A DNA stretch of 64,000 nucleotides from an uncultured Campylobacter sp. Lineage in GTDB: Bacteria; Campylobacterota; Campylobacteria; Campylobacterales; Campylobacteraceae. Positions 33,544 through 42,014 of the stretch are shown here, piece after piece. The notes under the pieces are model-generated. The model worked only from the letters and a program-made list of their open reading frames with translations, ran no database searches and was not told the DNA's origin. Position 1 is the first letter of the stretch, and every line of letters begins with the position of its first letter. The translations under genes and the position numbers were made by a program. Location of the stretch: positions 105,386 through 169,385 of the forward strand of contig NZ_CALKZP010000051.1 of NCBI RefSeq assembly GCF_938002845.1, in the 5' to 3' direction.

Positions 33544-34830
33544 TTAGATCTCATAGCAGGTTAGAATTTGCTCCGCATCCTCGTCGTAAGCATTATCTAC
33601 CAGTACTTTGCATGTGTGGGTATGCGGCTGCGTATGCCCTTCTTTTTCGCTGCCTTCGGGCGCTAAATTTTGCTCGGCAAATGCGTCCTTTTGCTCCGCT
33701 TCGTATTTTGTGCTCGCAGCCCGGCAAGAAGCAGCCGTAACGACGCCTAAAATTCTCGCACCCTTTTGTTTAAATTTATGCGCCAACACGGACTTTGCCG
33801 CGAGGTATTGGACCTGCTCGCCGAGTTTAAATTTAAAGGGCTCGTCGTACTCAAATTTATCCGTCGCTTCGCATCTGGATTTGCTCGCCTTGACCTGCGT
33901 AAATTCGCCCGAGCCGCCGCGATTAAATTCGTCCGCTTCGTCACATCTAAATTCCTCGGCTTTATCGTACGCAAATTTGTCCGAGCCGTCGTGCTCGCCG
34001 CTCTCGAGATCGCCCGTTTTGCTGTGCTCAAAGCCGCCCGCCTCGCTACGCAGATCAAGAACCCTCAGCTCATTCGGCTCGTTTATAAAGTATCCGCGCC
34101 AGCCGTCCGGTCCATCCGCCGCAAGCTCGAATTTATCGAAATCGAAATCGAGCTTCACGCAGAATTTAACGTTAAAATTCGCGTCCGTAAAAACAAGCTC
34201 GTTAGCACCCTCTATTTCGCCGTTTTCGCCTGCTTCGCCCACGCGAATGCAATATCCGCCGCTTGCGCGCTGCACCTGCGTCATAGGGCAAGTTTTAGCG
34301 ATGATTTTAAGCTCGCAACCGCTCAAATTTAGGCGGTAAATTTGACCCGAGCGCGTAAAAATCAAGAAATTTAGCTCATCTTGCTTAAAAATCGCTACGC
34401 AGCCCTTTAATCGCTTTCGCGTGCTCGTCTGCGACACAAAATCGTAAATAAAAAGCGTGTCATCGGTCGCCGTAATAGCCTTTTTATCGCCGCCCTTGCT
34501 ACTTAGCGCGATAAAATTGCCGTATTTTAGCACGCCCTTCTTGTGCTTTGAGATGAGCGCGAGATCCGCGGCGTTAAATTTATAAATCGTGTCTACAAAG
34601 CCCAGAACTACGAGCGTGCGGCCGTCATCGTCAAAGGTCGCGGCACGGGTAAAATCGCGGAAAGGCGCGCCGGCTAGCTGCTCGCCGCTTGCGAGCGAGA
34701 ATTTTCTAAGCTTCATCTGCTTTTGTTCGTCGTTATCGCCTACGTAAAATGCGCGATCGCCCTTTATCAGGATATTTTCGCCGATATCTCGAAGCCTGTT
34801 TTGAAGCCTGCTTTGCCATAAAATTTTCAT
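33544..34830 (-). CDS. Propeller-like hypothetical protein with acidic low-complexity insertions
   Basis: A 428-residue protein, starting at an ATG (34830) with an AAGGAG site; a longer frame to 34863 is unlikely. The N-terminal 260 residues show repeated short beta strands of WD40/PQQ propeller type (GDRAFYVGD, KFSLASGEQL, TLVVLGFVDTIYKFNAADL, DDTLFIYDFVSQT, GQIYRLNLSG). Near-identical layouts occur in Campylobacter proteins of unknown function. Two low-complexity blocks, rich in D, E, K, F and G (DNA about 33820-34041) and in E, A, H and T (about 33616-33732), interrupt the C-terminal part. No signal peptide, so probably cytoplasmic. Function unknown. Confidence 0.6.
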   Translation of the reverse strand: MKILWQSRLQNRLRDIGENILIKGDRAFYVGDNDEQKQMKLRKFSLASGEQLAGAPFRDFTRAATFDDDGRTLVVLGFVDTIYKFNAADLALISKHKKGVLKYGNFIALSSKGGDKKAITATDDTLFIYDFVSQTSTRKRLKGCVAIFKQDELNFLIFTRSGQIYRLNLSGCELKIIAKTCPMTQVQRASGGYCIRVGEAGENGEIEGANELVFTDANFNVKFCVKLDFDFDKFELAADGPDGWRGYFINEPNELRVLDLRSEAGGFEHSKTGDLESGEHDGSDKFAYDKAEEFRCDEADEFNRGGSGEFTQVKASKSRCEATDKFEYDEPFKFKLGEQVQYLAAKSVLAHKFKQKGARILGVVTAASCRAASTKYEAEQKDAFAEQNLAPEGSEKEGHTQPHTHTCKVLVDNAYDEDAEQILTCYEI

Positions 34831-35095
34831 CCGTCGCTCCTTTTGTTTGTGCGCAAAGAACACAGCGCGATTTATCGCTTTTAATTTTGGCTAGCGGTTT
34901 TTCAGCGCGCATGCTAATACTTGAATTATTGCTTTTAAATTTACGCTATTTGCGCGGCGCTCGGTACCGATTTAATTGGCATTTCAGCCGTGCTTTGCAG
35001 GCAAATTTATCCGCGCAGCGTTTGGACCGGGCTAGAAAGAAATTTAACCGCGCGCTGTTTGAGCGAAACCGCAAAATTAGCCTCGCAAATTTAGA

Positions 35096-35296
35096 TCATT
35101 TTTTCGGTTTATTTTCTTTGATATAGTCCACGGCGATACGCTGGCAGGCGATTTTATCGTTCTTTTCGAGGCATAAAGTCTCCAGCTCCTCGCGGCTGAA
35201 ATTTTTGTAATCCTTGATCGTCTTTTTGCCGCCGCCTCCCATGACGAAGTATATGAGAGCCGCTAAAATCGCTATCGCAGCGATTAATCTAAGCAT
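35096..35296 (-). CDS. Small membrane-anchored protein, 66 residues
   Basis: One N-terminal membrane segment (LRLIAAIAILAALIYFVMGGGG) followed by a charged tail with the segment NFSREELETLCLEKNDKIAC. The strong ribosome-binding site AGGAGGT just before the ATG supports it as a real gene. It is not a lipoprotein. I do not recognise a named family. It stands alone between the propeller protein and the quinone reductase. Confidence 0.65.
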   Translation of the reverse strand: MLRLIAAIAILAALIYFVMGGGGKKTIKDYKNFSREELETLCLEKNDKIACQRIAVDYIKENKPKK

Positions 35297-35426
35297 GATT
35301 ACCTCCTAAATTTCATAGATTTTGCGCCAAATGTGCGAGCGAATTCGGCGCGCATCTGTTTAAATAGGCAGTCAAATTCTATGCCGTTCGGATTTTGCGG
35401 ATAGCGCATTTTTAAATTTAGAGCAA

Positions 35427-36029
35427 TTACGATTGCTTCGGAAAGTACCTATCCAGCGTCTGCGCTACCTGCTCTAACCAGACCTTTCGCTCGACCTCGT
35501 CGCTATCTGCGACCACTCTAAACATCAGCCGCTCAAAGGTTTTCACGCCGCAAAAATCAAAAATGCAGTTTTTCCAAATTCTTTCCAGCGGATCGCCGAA
35601 TATCTCGTTTTCTCTGGCCTCGGGGGTGTTGGAGGTGTTGAAAACTACGGCGGCTTTAGCCTTTAAAAGCCCTATCGGAAGCCCGCCGCCGTTATCGCCC
35701 GGCGCAAAATCGTAGGCTACTCTCTGCCTTAGCACACGGTCAATCCAGCCCTTGAGGATGGCGGGCGGCTCGCCCCACCAGTTCGGATGGACAATCACGA
35801 TGCCGTGGGTGTTTGCGATATCTTTTTGATGCGCTTTTAACAGCTCGTCGTCGCTTTCGTCGCTCACGAGCTCGGTGCCGCTAAGGATTGGGTTAAATTT
35901 CTCCTTATATAGATCGTGAAATTTAACCTCGTAGCCGCTATTTTGCAGCTTTTCTGCCGCTGCGTTTGCAATAGCCGCATTTAGACTTCTCTCGTAAGGA
36001 TGCGCTAAAATGATGCAGATTTGTTTCAT
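35427..36029 (-). CDS. NAD(P)H-dependent oxidoreductase, flavodoxin-like fold (MdaB/KefF type)
   Basis: A 200-residue member of the NQO1/MdaB/KefF family, FAD or FMN enzymes that reduce quinones by two electrons. It opens ICIILAHPYERSLNAAIANAA, and the segment IVIVHPNWWGEPPAILKGWIDRVL is the diagnostic active-site region. Its length fits. The ATG at 36029 gives the correct start; a frame to 36068 would overlap the preceding gene. The gene follows the DUF262 gene on the same strand after 35 bases but differs clearly from it in base composition, so they probably have separate histories. Confidence 0.85.
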   Translation of the reverse strand: MKQICIILAHPYERSLNAAIANAAAEKLQNSGYEVKFHDLYKEKFNPILSGTELVSDESDDELLKAHQKDIANTHGIVIVHPNWWGEPPAILKGWIDRVLRQRVAYDFAPGDNGGGLPIGLLKAKAAVVFNTSNTPEARENEIFGDPLERIWKNCIFDFCGVKTFERLMFRVVADSDEVERKVWLEQVAQTLDRYFPKQS

Positions 36030-36064
36030 AATAATTTCAGTCCTTGTTTTCTTAAATTCCCTAA

Positions 36065-37783
36065 TCAATTATTGCAAATAATAAAATCATAATACTCTCT
36101 AGCCATTTTTTTAGAACGAACTTTAGCTACTTCAATATCAAAATCTGAATATTTTGAAATAAAAGTTTTAACTTGCTCATATTTTGATTTATTATAAACT
36201 TCCTTTTTTTCAATATATTTTAAATCACTAGCATCATTATTTAGTCGAGTCTCTAAACAAATTAGGTTACCAATCAGGCAAGTATCATTATCTTCTGATT
36301 TTTCATTAATAACGTGTTCTACAGAAGCATCGTCACAGAAAAAATCCTTTTTCTCAAAGTATTGATTAAGTTTTTTTAAAACATATTTTGCCAACATATT
36401 TGTTGGCAAATTCTTTTTTCCACTATATGCCAACTTAATAAAGCCCTCTTCAAATTCCTCATACTTTGGCAATTTAGAATTAAAAGTATCGTAGAGTAAT
36501 TCGTTAAGAATCGTATTTGTATCGCTTTTACTTTGTGTTCTCCTTAACTTGATTGCCAATTTAGAAAAATTGGCTTCATATATATTGGCCTGCTTCTTTG
36601 ATATGTTTGTATAGGCAAAAATAAAATTCTCTAGATATTGGATTGCTTTTTTAAAACTTGGAGTCGAAATTAGCTCCTTATTTTTTATATCTAGTAGTGC
36701 TAATAATATAATTCTGCTTTGAACCACATTGAATGTACTTCCAAAAGATTGTAGACTTTGAACCAACCATTTATATTCTTGCCTATTACTGTAATCTTCT
36801 ATTTTTGGATTAACAATACTAATATAAATCTTTGACTCTTTTTCTAAATCTTTTAAAAAATCAAGGTATTCATCTTTTTTTATATAATACTTAAATGAAT
36901 CATAAAGCTTATTGTTTGTTTCTTTTTTAAATTTAGATATCCAATAATGCCTATAAAAGGTTGCTAAACCTATTGAGCTGTCCCTGTCTCTTAAAGTTTT
37001 TTTAACTCCTTCCCAAACACTTTCTGCATAGCCAATTCCTCCATTTTTATCATTGTGCAACTTTTCAAAAACTATGTTTTTAATGAGATCTATACTTGCA
37101 AGATTTTTACCTTTAGCATTTAAAATTTCAAAAATCATATATGCACTATCTTTATCACTGGTTACTATAGCGATAAGTTTTGACTCAAGAATTTGATTTC
37201 TAACTGCTAGTAAAATCTCCACATAGTCAAAATCTTTAAAGACCAAATTTTGTTCTTTTAATTTCTCGTACGATAAATATACATTAAAAAAATCGTAAGT
37301 TTGCTTTATGTTTTCTTCTTCCTCTGTTTCTATTGTCGGGATATTGGTTTTTTCTTTAGATTGCACATAACAATCAAAATACGGGTATGACGTATCACTG
37401 ATCAAATGCCTTATAGGCTCGTTATTATCATTAATATCTTTGACATATCTAAAGGTTGCATCAGATAAACCTTCCTTTCCACATTCCATTAATTTATTTG
37501 AAATTACTGACAACAATATTGTGATTACGGTTAATCTTTGTTGACCGTCAACTACATCTATACTGTTTTCATTAGAATTTCCGGAAAAAACCATAGTTCC
37601 AATAAAGTATACATTATTAAATAAACTATTATCTACTAACCTTATGCCGTTAATAATATCGTCTATGAATCTTTTATAGAACTGCTTATCCCAAGAATAA
37701 TCCCTTTGAAAAACAGGTATCCTAAAAGTTGGGTAAGTTTTAAACAGTGTTTTTACATCCATATCTTGTGGAGAAAAATTCAT
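36065..37783 (-). CDS. DUF262/DUF1524 protein, GmrSD-like putative defence nuclease
   Basis: A 572-residue protein. The N-terminal DUF262 domain has FRIPVFQRDYSW and VVDGQQRLTVITIL, the ParB/Srx-like nucleotide-binding motifs (Q-R and DGQQR). After a helical middle comes a C-terminal DUF1524 region with VEHVINE and IGNLICLETRLNND, the His-Me finger nuclease pattern. This fusion is typical of GmrSD/BrxU-type enzymes that cut modified phage DNA. The gene is strikingly AT-rich against its neighbours and nearly free of the AAATTT motif, so it was probably acquired recently. No partner restriction or BREX genes adjoin it. TATAAT lies three bases before the ATG, so the true start could be the ATG at codon 8. 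Confidence 0.82.
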   Translation of the reverse strand: MNFSPQDMDVKTLFKTYPTFRIPVFQRDYSWDKQFYKRFIDDIINGIRLVDNSLFNNVYFIGTMVFSGNSNENSIDVVDGQQRLTVITILLSVISNKLMECGKEGLSDATFRYVKDINDNNEPIRHLISDTSYPYFDCYVQSKEKTNIPTIETEEEENIKQTYDFFNVYLSYEKLKEQNLVFKDFDYVEILLAVRNQILESKLIAIVTSDKDSAYMIFEILNAKGKNLASIDLIKNIVFEKLHNDKNGGIGYAESVWEGVKKTLRDRDSSIGLATFYRHYWISKFKKETNNKLYDSFKYYIKKDEYLDFLKDLEKESKIYISIVNPKIEDYSNRQEYKWLVQSLQSFGSTFNVVQSRIILLALLDIKNKELISTPSFKKAIQYLENFIFAYTNISKKQANIYEANFSKLAIKLRRTQSKSDTNTILNELLYDTFNSKLPKYEEFEEGFIKLAYSGKKNLPTNMLAKYVLKKLNQYFEKKDFFCDDASVEHVINEKSEDNDTCLIGNLICLETRLNNDASDLKYIEKKEVYNKSKYEQVKTFISKYSDFDIEVAKVRSKKMAREYYDFIICNN

Positions 37784-37837
37784 GATTATACCTTTCTAAC
37801 AATGCTCAAATGCTGTTGCATGCCGATATTTTTACCA

Positions 37838-39373
37838 CTACTCCCACTCTATCGTTGCAGGCGGTTTGCTCGAGATGTCGTAAACTACGCGGTTGATGCC
37901 GTCCACTTCGTTTATGATGCGGCGAGAGACGTTTTCTAGCAGGTCGTAAGGCAGGCGCGAGAAGCTAGCCGTCATGCCGTCGCTGGCGTCCACTACGCGT
38001 ATGCACACGGCGTTTTCGTAGGTGCGGTTATCGCCCATGACGCCTACGGAGTGCACGTTTAGCAGCACGCAAAATGCCTGCCACGTTTTGTTGTACCAGC
38101 CGCTTGATTTTAGCTCGTCGCGCAGGATCACGTCGGCTTTGCGTAGTAGCTCAAGGCTTGGCGTATTTACCTCGCCCATTATGCGGATCGCAAGACCCGG
38201 GCCGGGGAATGGATGGCGGAAAACGACTTCGCGCGAAAGGCCTAGTTCAAGTCCCAGCTGGCGCACCTCGTCTTTAAAAATTTCGCGCAGAGGCTCAATC
38301 AGTTCAAATTTCATATCCTTAGGCAGGCCGCCTACGTTGTGATGGCTTTTGATCGTTTTGCTTGAGCCTGCGACGGAGCTTTCGATGATGTCGGTATAGA
38401 GCGTACCCTGGGCTAGAAATTTTACGTTTTTGTGTTTTGCCGCTTCTTTGCTGAAAACCTCAATGAAGGTAGCGCCGATGATTTTGCGTTTTTGCTCAGG
38501 ATTGACCACCCCTTTTAGCCTGCTTAAAAATAGCTCGCTAGCATCGATCACGTCTAAGCTCACGCCGAGTTTGAGCCTAAACATCTCCTCTACCGCCTTG
38601 CGCTCGCCCGTGCGGAGCAGTCCGTTATCGACAAAAACCGCTATTAGGCTCTGTGGCACCGCATGCGCCAAAAGCGCCGCTACGACCGAACTATCCACGC
38701 CGCCACTTACCGCGCAAAGCACTTTGGCGCTGCCTACGCGCTCTTTTATTTTGATCATCTGCTCTTTGGCGAAGCTACCCATATTCCACGTGCTACTTAG
38801 TCCGCAGATTTCCTTGGCGAAATTTTTTAAAATTCTATCTCCGAACTCGCTGTGGCAGACTTCGGGGTGAAACTGTAGCGCGTAAATTTTACGGATCTCG
38901 TCGCCGAATACGCACCACTCGCTCTCATCCGAGCTCGCCATCACCTCAAAGCCCTCGGGCAGGCTCTCGACCTTGTCCGAATGGCTCATCCAGACGGTTG
39001 AATTATCCTTAACGCCGTCAAAAAGCCTGGTTGCTCGAAGCAGCTTCAAAGAGGCTTTGCCATACTCTTTTTTACCCGCAGGCACGACGCTGGCGCCAAA
39101 TTTATGCGCGATGAGCTGCATACCGTAGCAGATGCCTAAAATTGGAATTCCAAGCTCAAAAATTTCATCGTCGCAAAAATACGCATCCTTGGCGTAAACG
39201 CTAGCGGGTCCGCCGCTTAAAATAAGGCCTTTAGGGTTTTTGGCTTTTATCTTATCGATCGATGCGTCGTATGCGATCAGCTCGGTGTAAACGCCTTGTT
39301 CGCGCAAGCGCCTAGCGATCAGCTGGGTGTATTGAGAGCCGAAGTCCAGCACTAAAATGTCTGCCGTTTGCAT
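37838..39373 (-). CDS. guaA: GMP synthase (glutamine-hydrolysing)
   Basis: Amidates XMP to GMP. The 511-residue protein has the class I glutamine amidotransferase domain (ILGICYGMQLIAH with the catalytic cysteine; FHPEVCHS), the ATP pyrophosphatase domain (CAVSGGVDSSVVAALL, the PP loop) and the C-terminal dimerisation domain (GPGLAIRIMGE; ending with PATIEWE). The ATG follows AAAGGA. Gene order guaA / small gene / uvrC is shared with C. jejuni. Confidence 0.96.
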   Translation of the reverse strand: MQTADILVLDFGSQYTQLIARRLREQGVYTELIAYDASIDKIKAKNPKGLILSGGPASVYAKDAYFCDDEIFELGIPILGICYGMQLIAHKFGASVVPAGKKEYGKASLKLLRATRLFDGVKDNSTVWMSHSDKVESLPEGFEVMASSDESEWCVFGDEIRKIYALQFHPEVCHSEFGDRILKNFAKEICGLSSTWNMGSFAKEQMIKIKERVGSAKVLCAVSGGVDSSVVAALLAHAVPQSLIAVFVDNGLLRTGERKAVEEMFRLKLGVSLDVIDASELFLSRLKGVVNPEQKRKIIGATFIEVFSKEAAKHKNVKFLAQGTLYTDIIESSVAGSSKTIKSHHNVGGLPKDMKFELIEPLREIFKDEVRQLGLELGLSREVVFRHPFPGPGLAIRIMGEVNTPSLELLRKADVILRDELKSSGWYNKTWQAFCVLLNVHSVGVMGDNRTYENAVCIRVVDASDGMTASFSRLPYDLLENVSRRIINEVDGINRVVYDISSKPPATIEWE

Positions 39374-39427
39374 GAAATTCCTTTGTAAAAATTTTTAAAA
39401 GTATAACAAAGCAAAGCTAAAAGTAGG

Positions 39428-39628
39428 CTATTTATCGCGTAAAATTCTAACGCCGCCTTTCGTGTCGTTTGTATTGTTGCCATCTGCGGCGGATGCCTCT
39501 GCGTTCGCGGTTCGCTCATCTGCGTCCGAATAAAACGGCGGTGCTTTGTATCCGCAGCCGCTAAGCAAAACTAAGATAAAAAATGCTAAAATCCGCTTAT
39601 GGAAAATGCAAGAGAAATAATAGCTCAT
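39428..39628 (-). CDS. Small lipoprotein, LptM-like
   Basis: A 66-residue frame with a hydrophobic N-terminus and lipobox LLSGC, followed by GYKAPPFYSD. The pattern GCGxKxPxY after the lipidated cysteine resembles LptM (YifL), a small lipoprotein that assists LptD maturation. The rest is a flexible tail rich in A, N, D and T. Its only start codon lies 30 bases inside the divergent gene at 39599, so the two genes overlap head to head. The LptM label is tentative because the motif is short. Confidence 0.5.
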   Translation of the reverse strand: MSYYFSCIFHKRILAFFILVLLSGCGYKAPPFYSDADERTANAEASAADGNNTNDTKGGVRILRDK

Positions 39629-40066
39629 ATCAGAAAAGATCCTTTATATGCCAAGATGCGAGAAAGAGGCGAGTTTTTAGCGATTTTGCCGCTTAGTTGG
39701 CAAAGGCTGATCGCTTTCATCTACGTCAAAGATGGCATTTTGATGATAGCCGCAAAACACCCGGCGGGGCTTTGCGAACTAAAACGCGATAGTAATATAA
39801 ATTTAATAAAAGACGTATTAAAGCGCTTCGTAGCTGCTAGAGAGACGGCGGAGCTTTGCGGCGTGCGAGAGATAAAATTTTTCGTAGCAGATAGAGTGAT
39901 GAGCAGAAGAAGGGCGCAAATTTATAAAGCTCATTTGCGCCGGGACGGCAAAATTTTATCTTCAGAGCGCGCAAAAGGGGAGTTTGAAAACAAAATCCAA
40001 GATTCGCAAATTTATAAAATTTTTGAAGAGATAAGAGGGTTAATCCTTGCTAATAGAGGAGATTAA
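39599..40066 (+). CDS. DciA/DUF721-like protein
   Basis: A 155-residue basic protein. The segment LPLSWQRLIAFIYVKDGILMIAAKHPAGLCELKRD resembles the DUF721 core (a tryptophan, a short strand, GxLxIxxxxPA, then a helix). DUF721 proteins include DciA, which loads the replicative helicase DnaB in most bacteria. C. jejuni, as I recall, also has a small gene between guaA and uvrC. The gene overlaps uvrC by 20 bases, so they are co-transcribed. The DciA role is inferred from weak sequence resemblance. Confidence 0.55.
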   Translation: MENAREIIAHIRKDPLYAKMRERGEFLAILPLSWQRLIAFIYVKDGILMIAAKHPAGLCELKRDSNINLIKDVLKRFVAARETAELCGVREIKFFVADRVMSRRRAQIYKAHLRRDGKILSSERAKGEFENKIQDSQIYKIFEEIRGLILANRGD

Positions 40067-41849
40067 GAGCCTGCCTGTCAGACCCGGCGTGTATCAATAT
40101 TTCGACGCCGCGGGCAAGCTGCTATACGTCGGCAAGGCAAAAATTTTAAAAAATCGCGTCAAAAGCTACTTTTCTTTCACGCCCGCTCTCGCGCCGAGCC
40201 CCCGCCTAAGCGCGCGCATCGCCAAGATGATAAGCGAGGCTGTGCATTTAGAATACATCGTAACGCCCAGCGAGAGCGACGCGCTGATACTGGAAAATTC
40301 CTTCATCAAGCAGCTTAAGCCCAAGTACAACATCCTGCTGCGCGACGATAAGACCTATCCTTATATATATGTAAATTTAGACGACGACTTTCCGCGCTTT
40401 GAGATCACGCGAAAGATCATAAAGGGCAGAAACATCAGATACTTCGGCCCCTATTTTCACGGCGCAAAGGAAATTTTACAGACGCTTTACATGCAGTTTC
40501 CGCTCGTGCAGAAGAAAAATTGCGTCAAGGGCAAAAAGGCCTGTTTGTTCCACCAGATCGGGCGTTGCGCCGCTCCGTGCGAGGATAAAATTTCAAAGCA
40601 GGATTACGCGCGTATCGTACAAAGCGCGCTTGCCGCCCTAAAAAATCCGCAAAAGATGGTGCCGCAGCTTCAGGAGCGGATGGCACGGCTTGCGCAGAGC
40701 GAAAATTTCGAGGAAGCCGCACAGATTCGCGATAAGATCGAAATTTTAAAACAGATGAACGTAAAGGTTGAGGTCGATCTGGCAAAGCTCGATGATTTTG
40801 AGGTCTTTGCGATTGCCGCACGCGACGGGCTCGTCTGCGCCGTGCATTTTAGCATACGCGAGGGTAAAATTTCAGCCTCAAGCTCGCATATAATCAACTG
40901 CAAAGCCCCAAGCGCCGATGATATCGCAAACGCCTACAAGCAGATGATCTTAAGCGCCTTTCCTGCCGCGGCTCCCGTGGCATGCGCTAAAATTTACGTT
41001 TACGACGAGTTTGACGATGCGGATCTGGTATGCGAAATTTTATCCAAGCGGCACGAAAGAGCCTTTAAAATTTACGCGCCGAAAATCGGCGAGAAGCGTA
41101 AAATTTGCGAGATCGCATACCAAAACTGCGAGATCAATATCAAAAAGCATCTAAAAACACACGATTACGCGTTTTTGCAGGAGCTGAAGGATTATTTTAA
41201 TCTTACGAATTTGCCGGTAAATATCGAAGTTTTCGATAATTCGCATATGTTCGGCGCCGCGGCCGTGGGAGCTATGATAAGCTTTCAAGACGGCGAGTTT
41301 AACAAGCAAAACTACCGCCACAAGCACCTTAGCTCAAATAACGACTACGATCAGATGCGCGAATATTTAACTAGCCGCGCGCTTAAATTTGACGAGCTTG
41401 CAGCGCCCGATCTGTGGCTCATCGACGGCGGAACGGCTCTGCTAAACTTGGCGGAGGAAATAATTTCAAGCGTCGGAGCAAACGTCGATATAATCGCTAT
41501 CTCTAAAGAGAAAATTGACGCTAAAGCTCACCGCGCAAAAGGAGCTGCGAAAGATAAAATTTGCACTAAGGACAGGATCTTTTCGCTGCCGACGGACGAT
41601 AAAAAATTGCAGTTTTTTCAGCGTCTGCGCGATGAGGCGCACCGCTTTGCGATCTCGTTTCACCAAAAGAGCAAACGCAAACTCGATCTGCAAAGCTCAA
41701 AGCTGCTAAGCTTGGGCGTTAGCAAGGGAAGCCTGAAGAAGCTTTTGGACTTTTACGGCGATTTTGAGAGCATTTATGCGGCGAGCTTCGATGAGATCAG
41801 ATCGCTTACGAATATCCAAACCGCCGAAAAAATTTTAAACAATCATTAA
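40047..41849 (+). CDS. uvrC: Excinuclease ABC subunit C
   Basis: Makes both incisions in nucleotide excision repair. The 600-residue protein has the N-terminal GIY-YIG nuclease (PGVYQYFDAAGKLLYVGKAK), the cysteine-rich segment with C-x5-CLFHQIGRCAAPC, a UVR motif (ENFEEAAQIRDKIEILKQM) that binds UvrB, the RNase H-like nuclease (EVFDNSHMFGAAAVGAM; WLIDGGTALLNLA), and a short C-terminal helix-hairpin-helix. It starts with a TTG inside the preceding gene. Confidence 0.95.
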   Translation: MLIEEIKSLPVRPGVYQYFDAAGKLLYVGKAKILKNRVKSYFSFTPALAPSPRLSARIAKMISEAVHLEYIVTPSESDALILENSFIKQLKPKYNILLRDDKTYPYIYVNLDDDFPRFEITRKIIKGRNIRYFGPYFHGAKEILQTLYMQFPLVQKKNCVKGKKACLFHQIGRCAAPCEDKISKQDYARIVQSALAALKNPQKMVPQLQERMARLAQSENFEEAAQIRDKIEILKQMNVKVEVDLAKLDDFEVFAIAARDGLVCAVHFSIREGKISASSSHIINCKAPSADDIANAYKQMILSAFPAAAPVACAKIYVYDEFDDADLVCEILSKRHERAFKIYAPKIGEKRKICEIAYQNCEINIKKHLKTHDYAFLQELKDYFNLTNLPVNIEVFDNSHMFGAAAVGAMISFQDGEFNKQNYRHKHLSSNNDYDQMREYLTSRALKFDELAAPDLWLIDGGTALLNLAEEIISSVGANVDIIAISKEKIDAKAHRAKGAAKDKICTKDRIFSLPTDDKKLQFFQRLRDEAHRFAISFHQKSKRKLDLQSSKLLSLGVSKGSLKKLLDFYGDFESIYAASFDEIRSLTNIQTAEKILNNH

Positions 41850-42014
41850 CGAAAACCTAACGCAAAAAGCTATATTTAAAGATTTGTTTAGTAAAATCAC
41901 CCATTAACTTTGCAGGACGGCTAAATCGTCTCCGCCTAGCGTGACGGAAGCGACTTCGTTTCTCCGGTTGAATAAAATTTAACGTCGCGTAAGCTGCGCT
42001 TTGAAGGATTTTGT

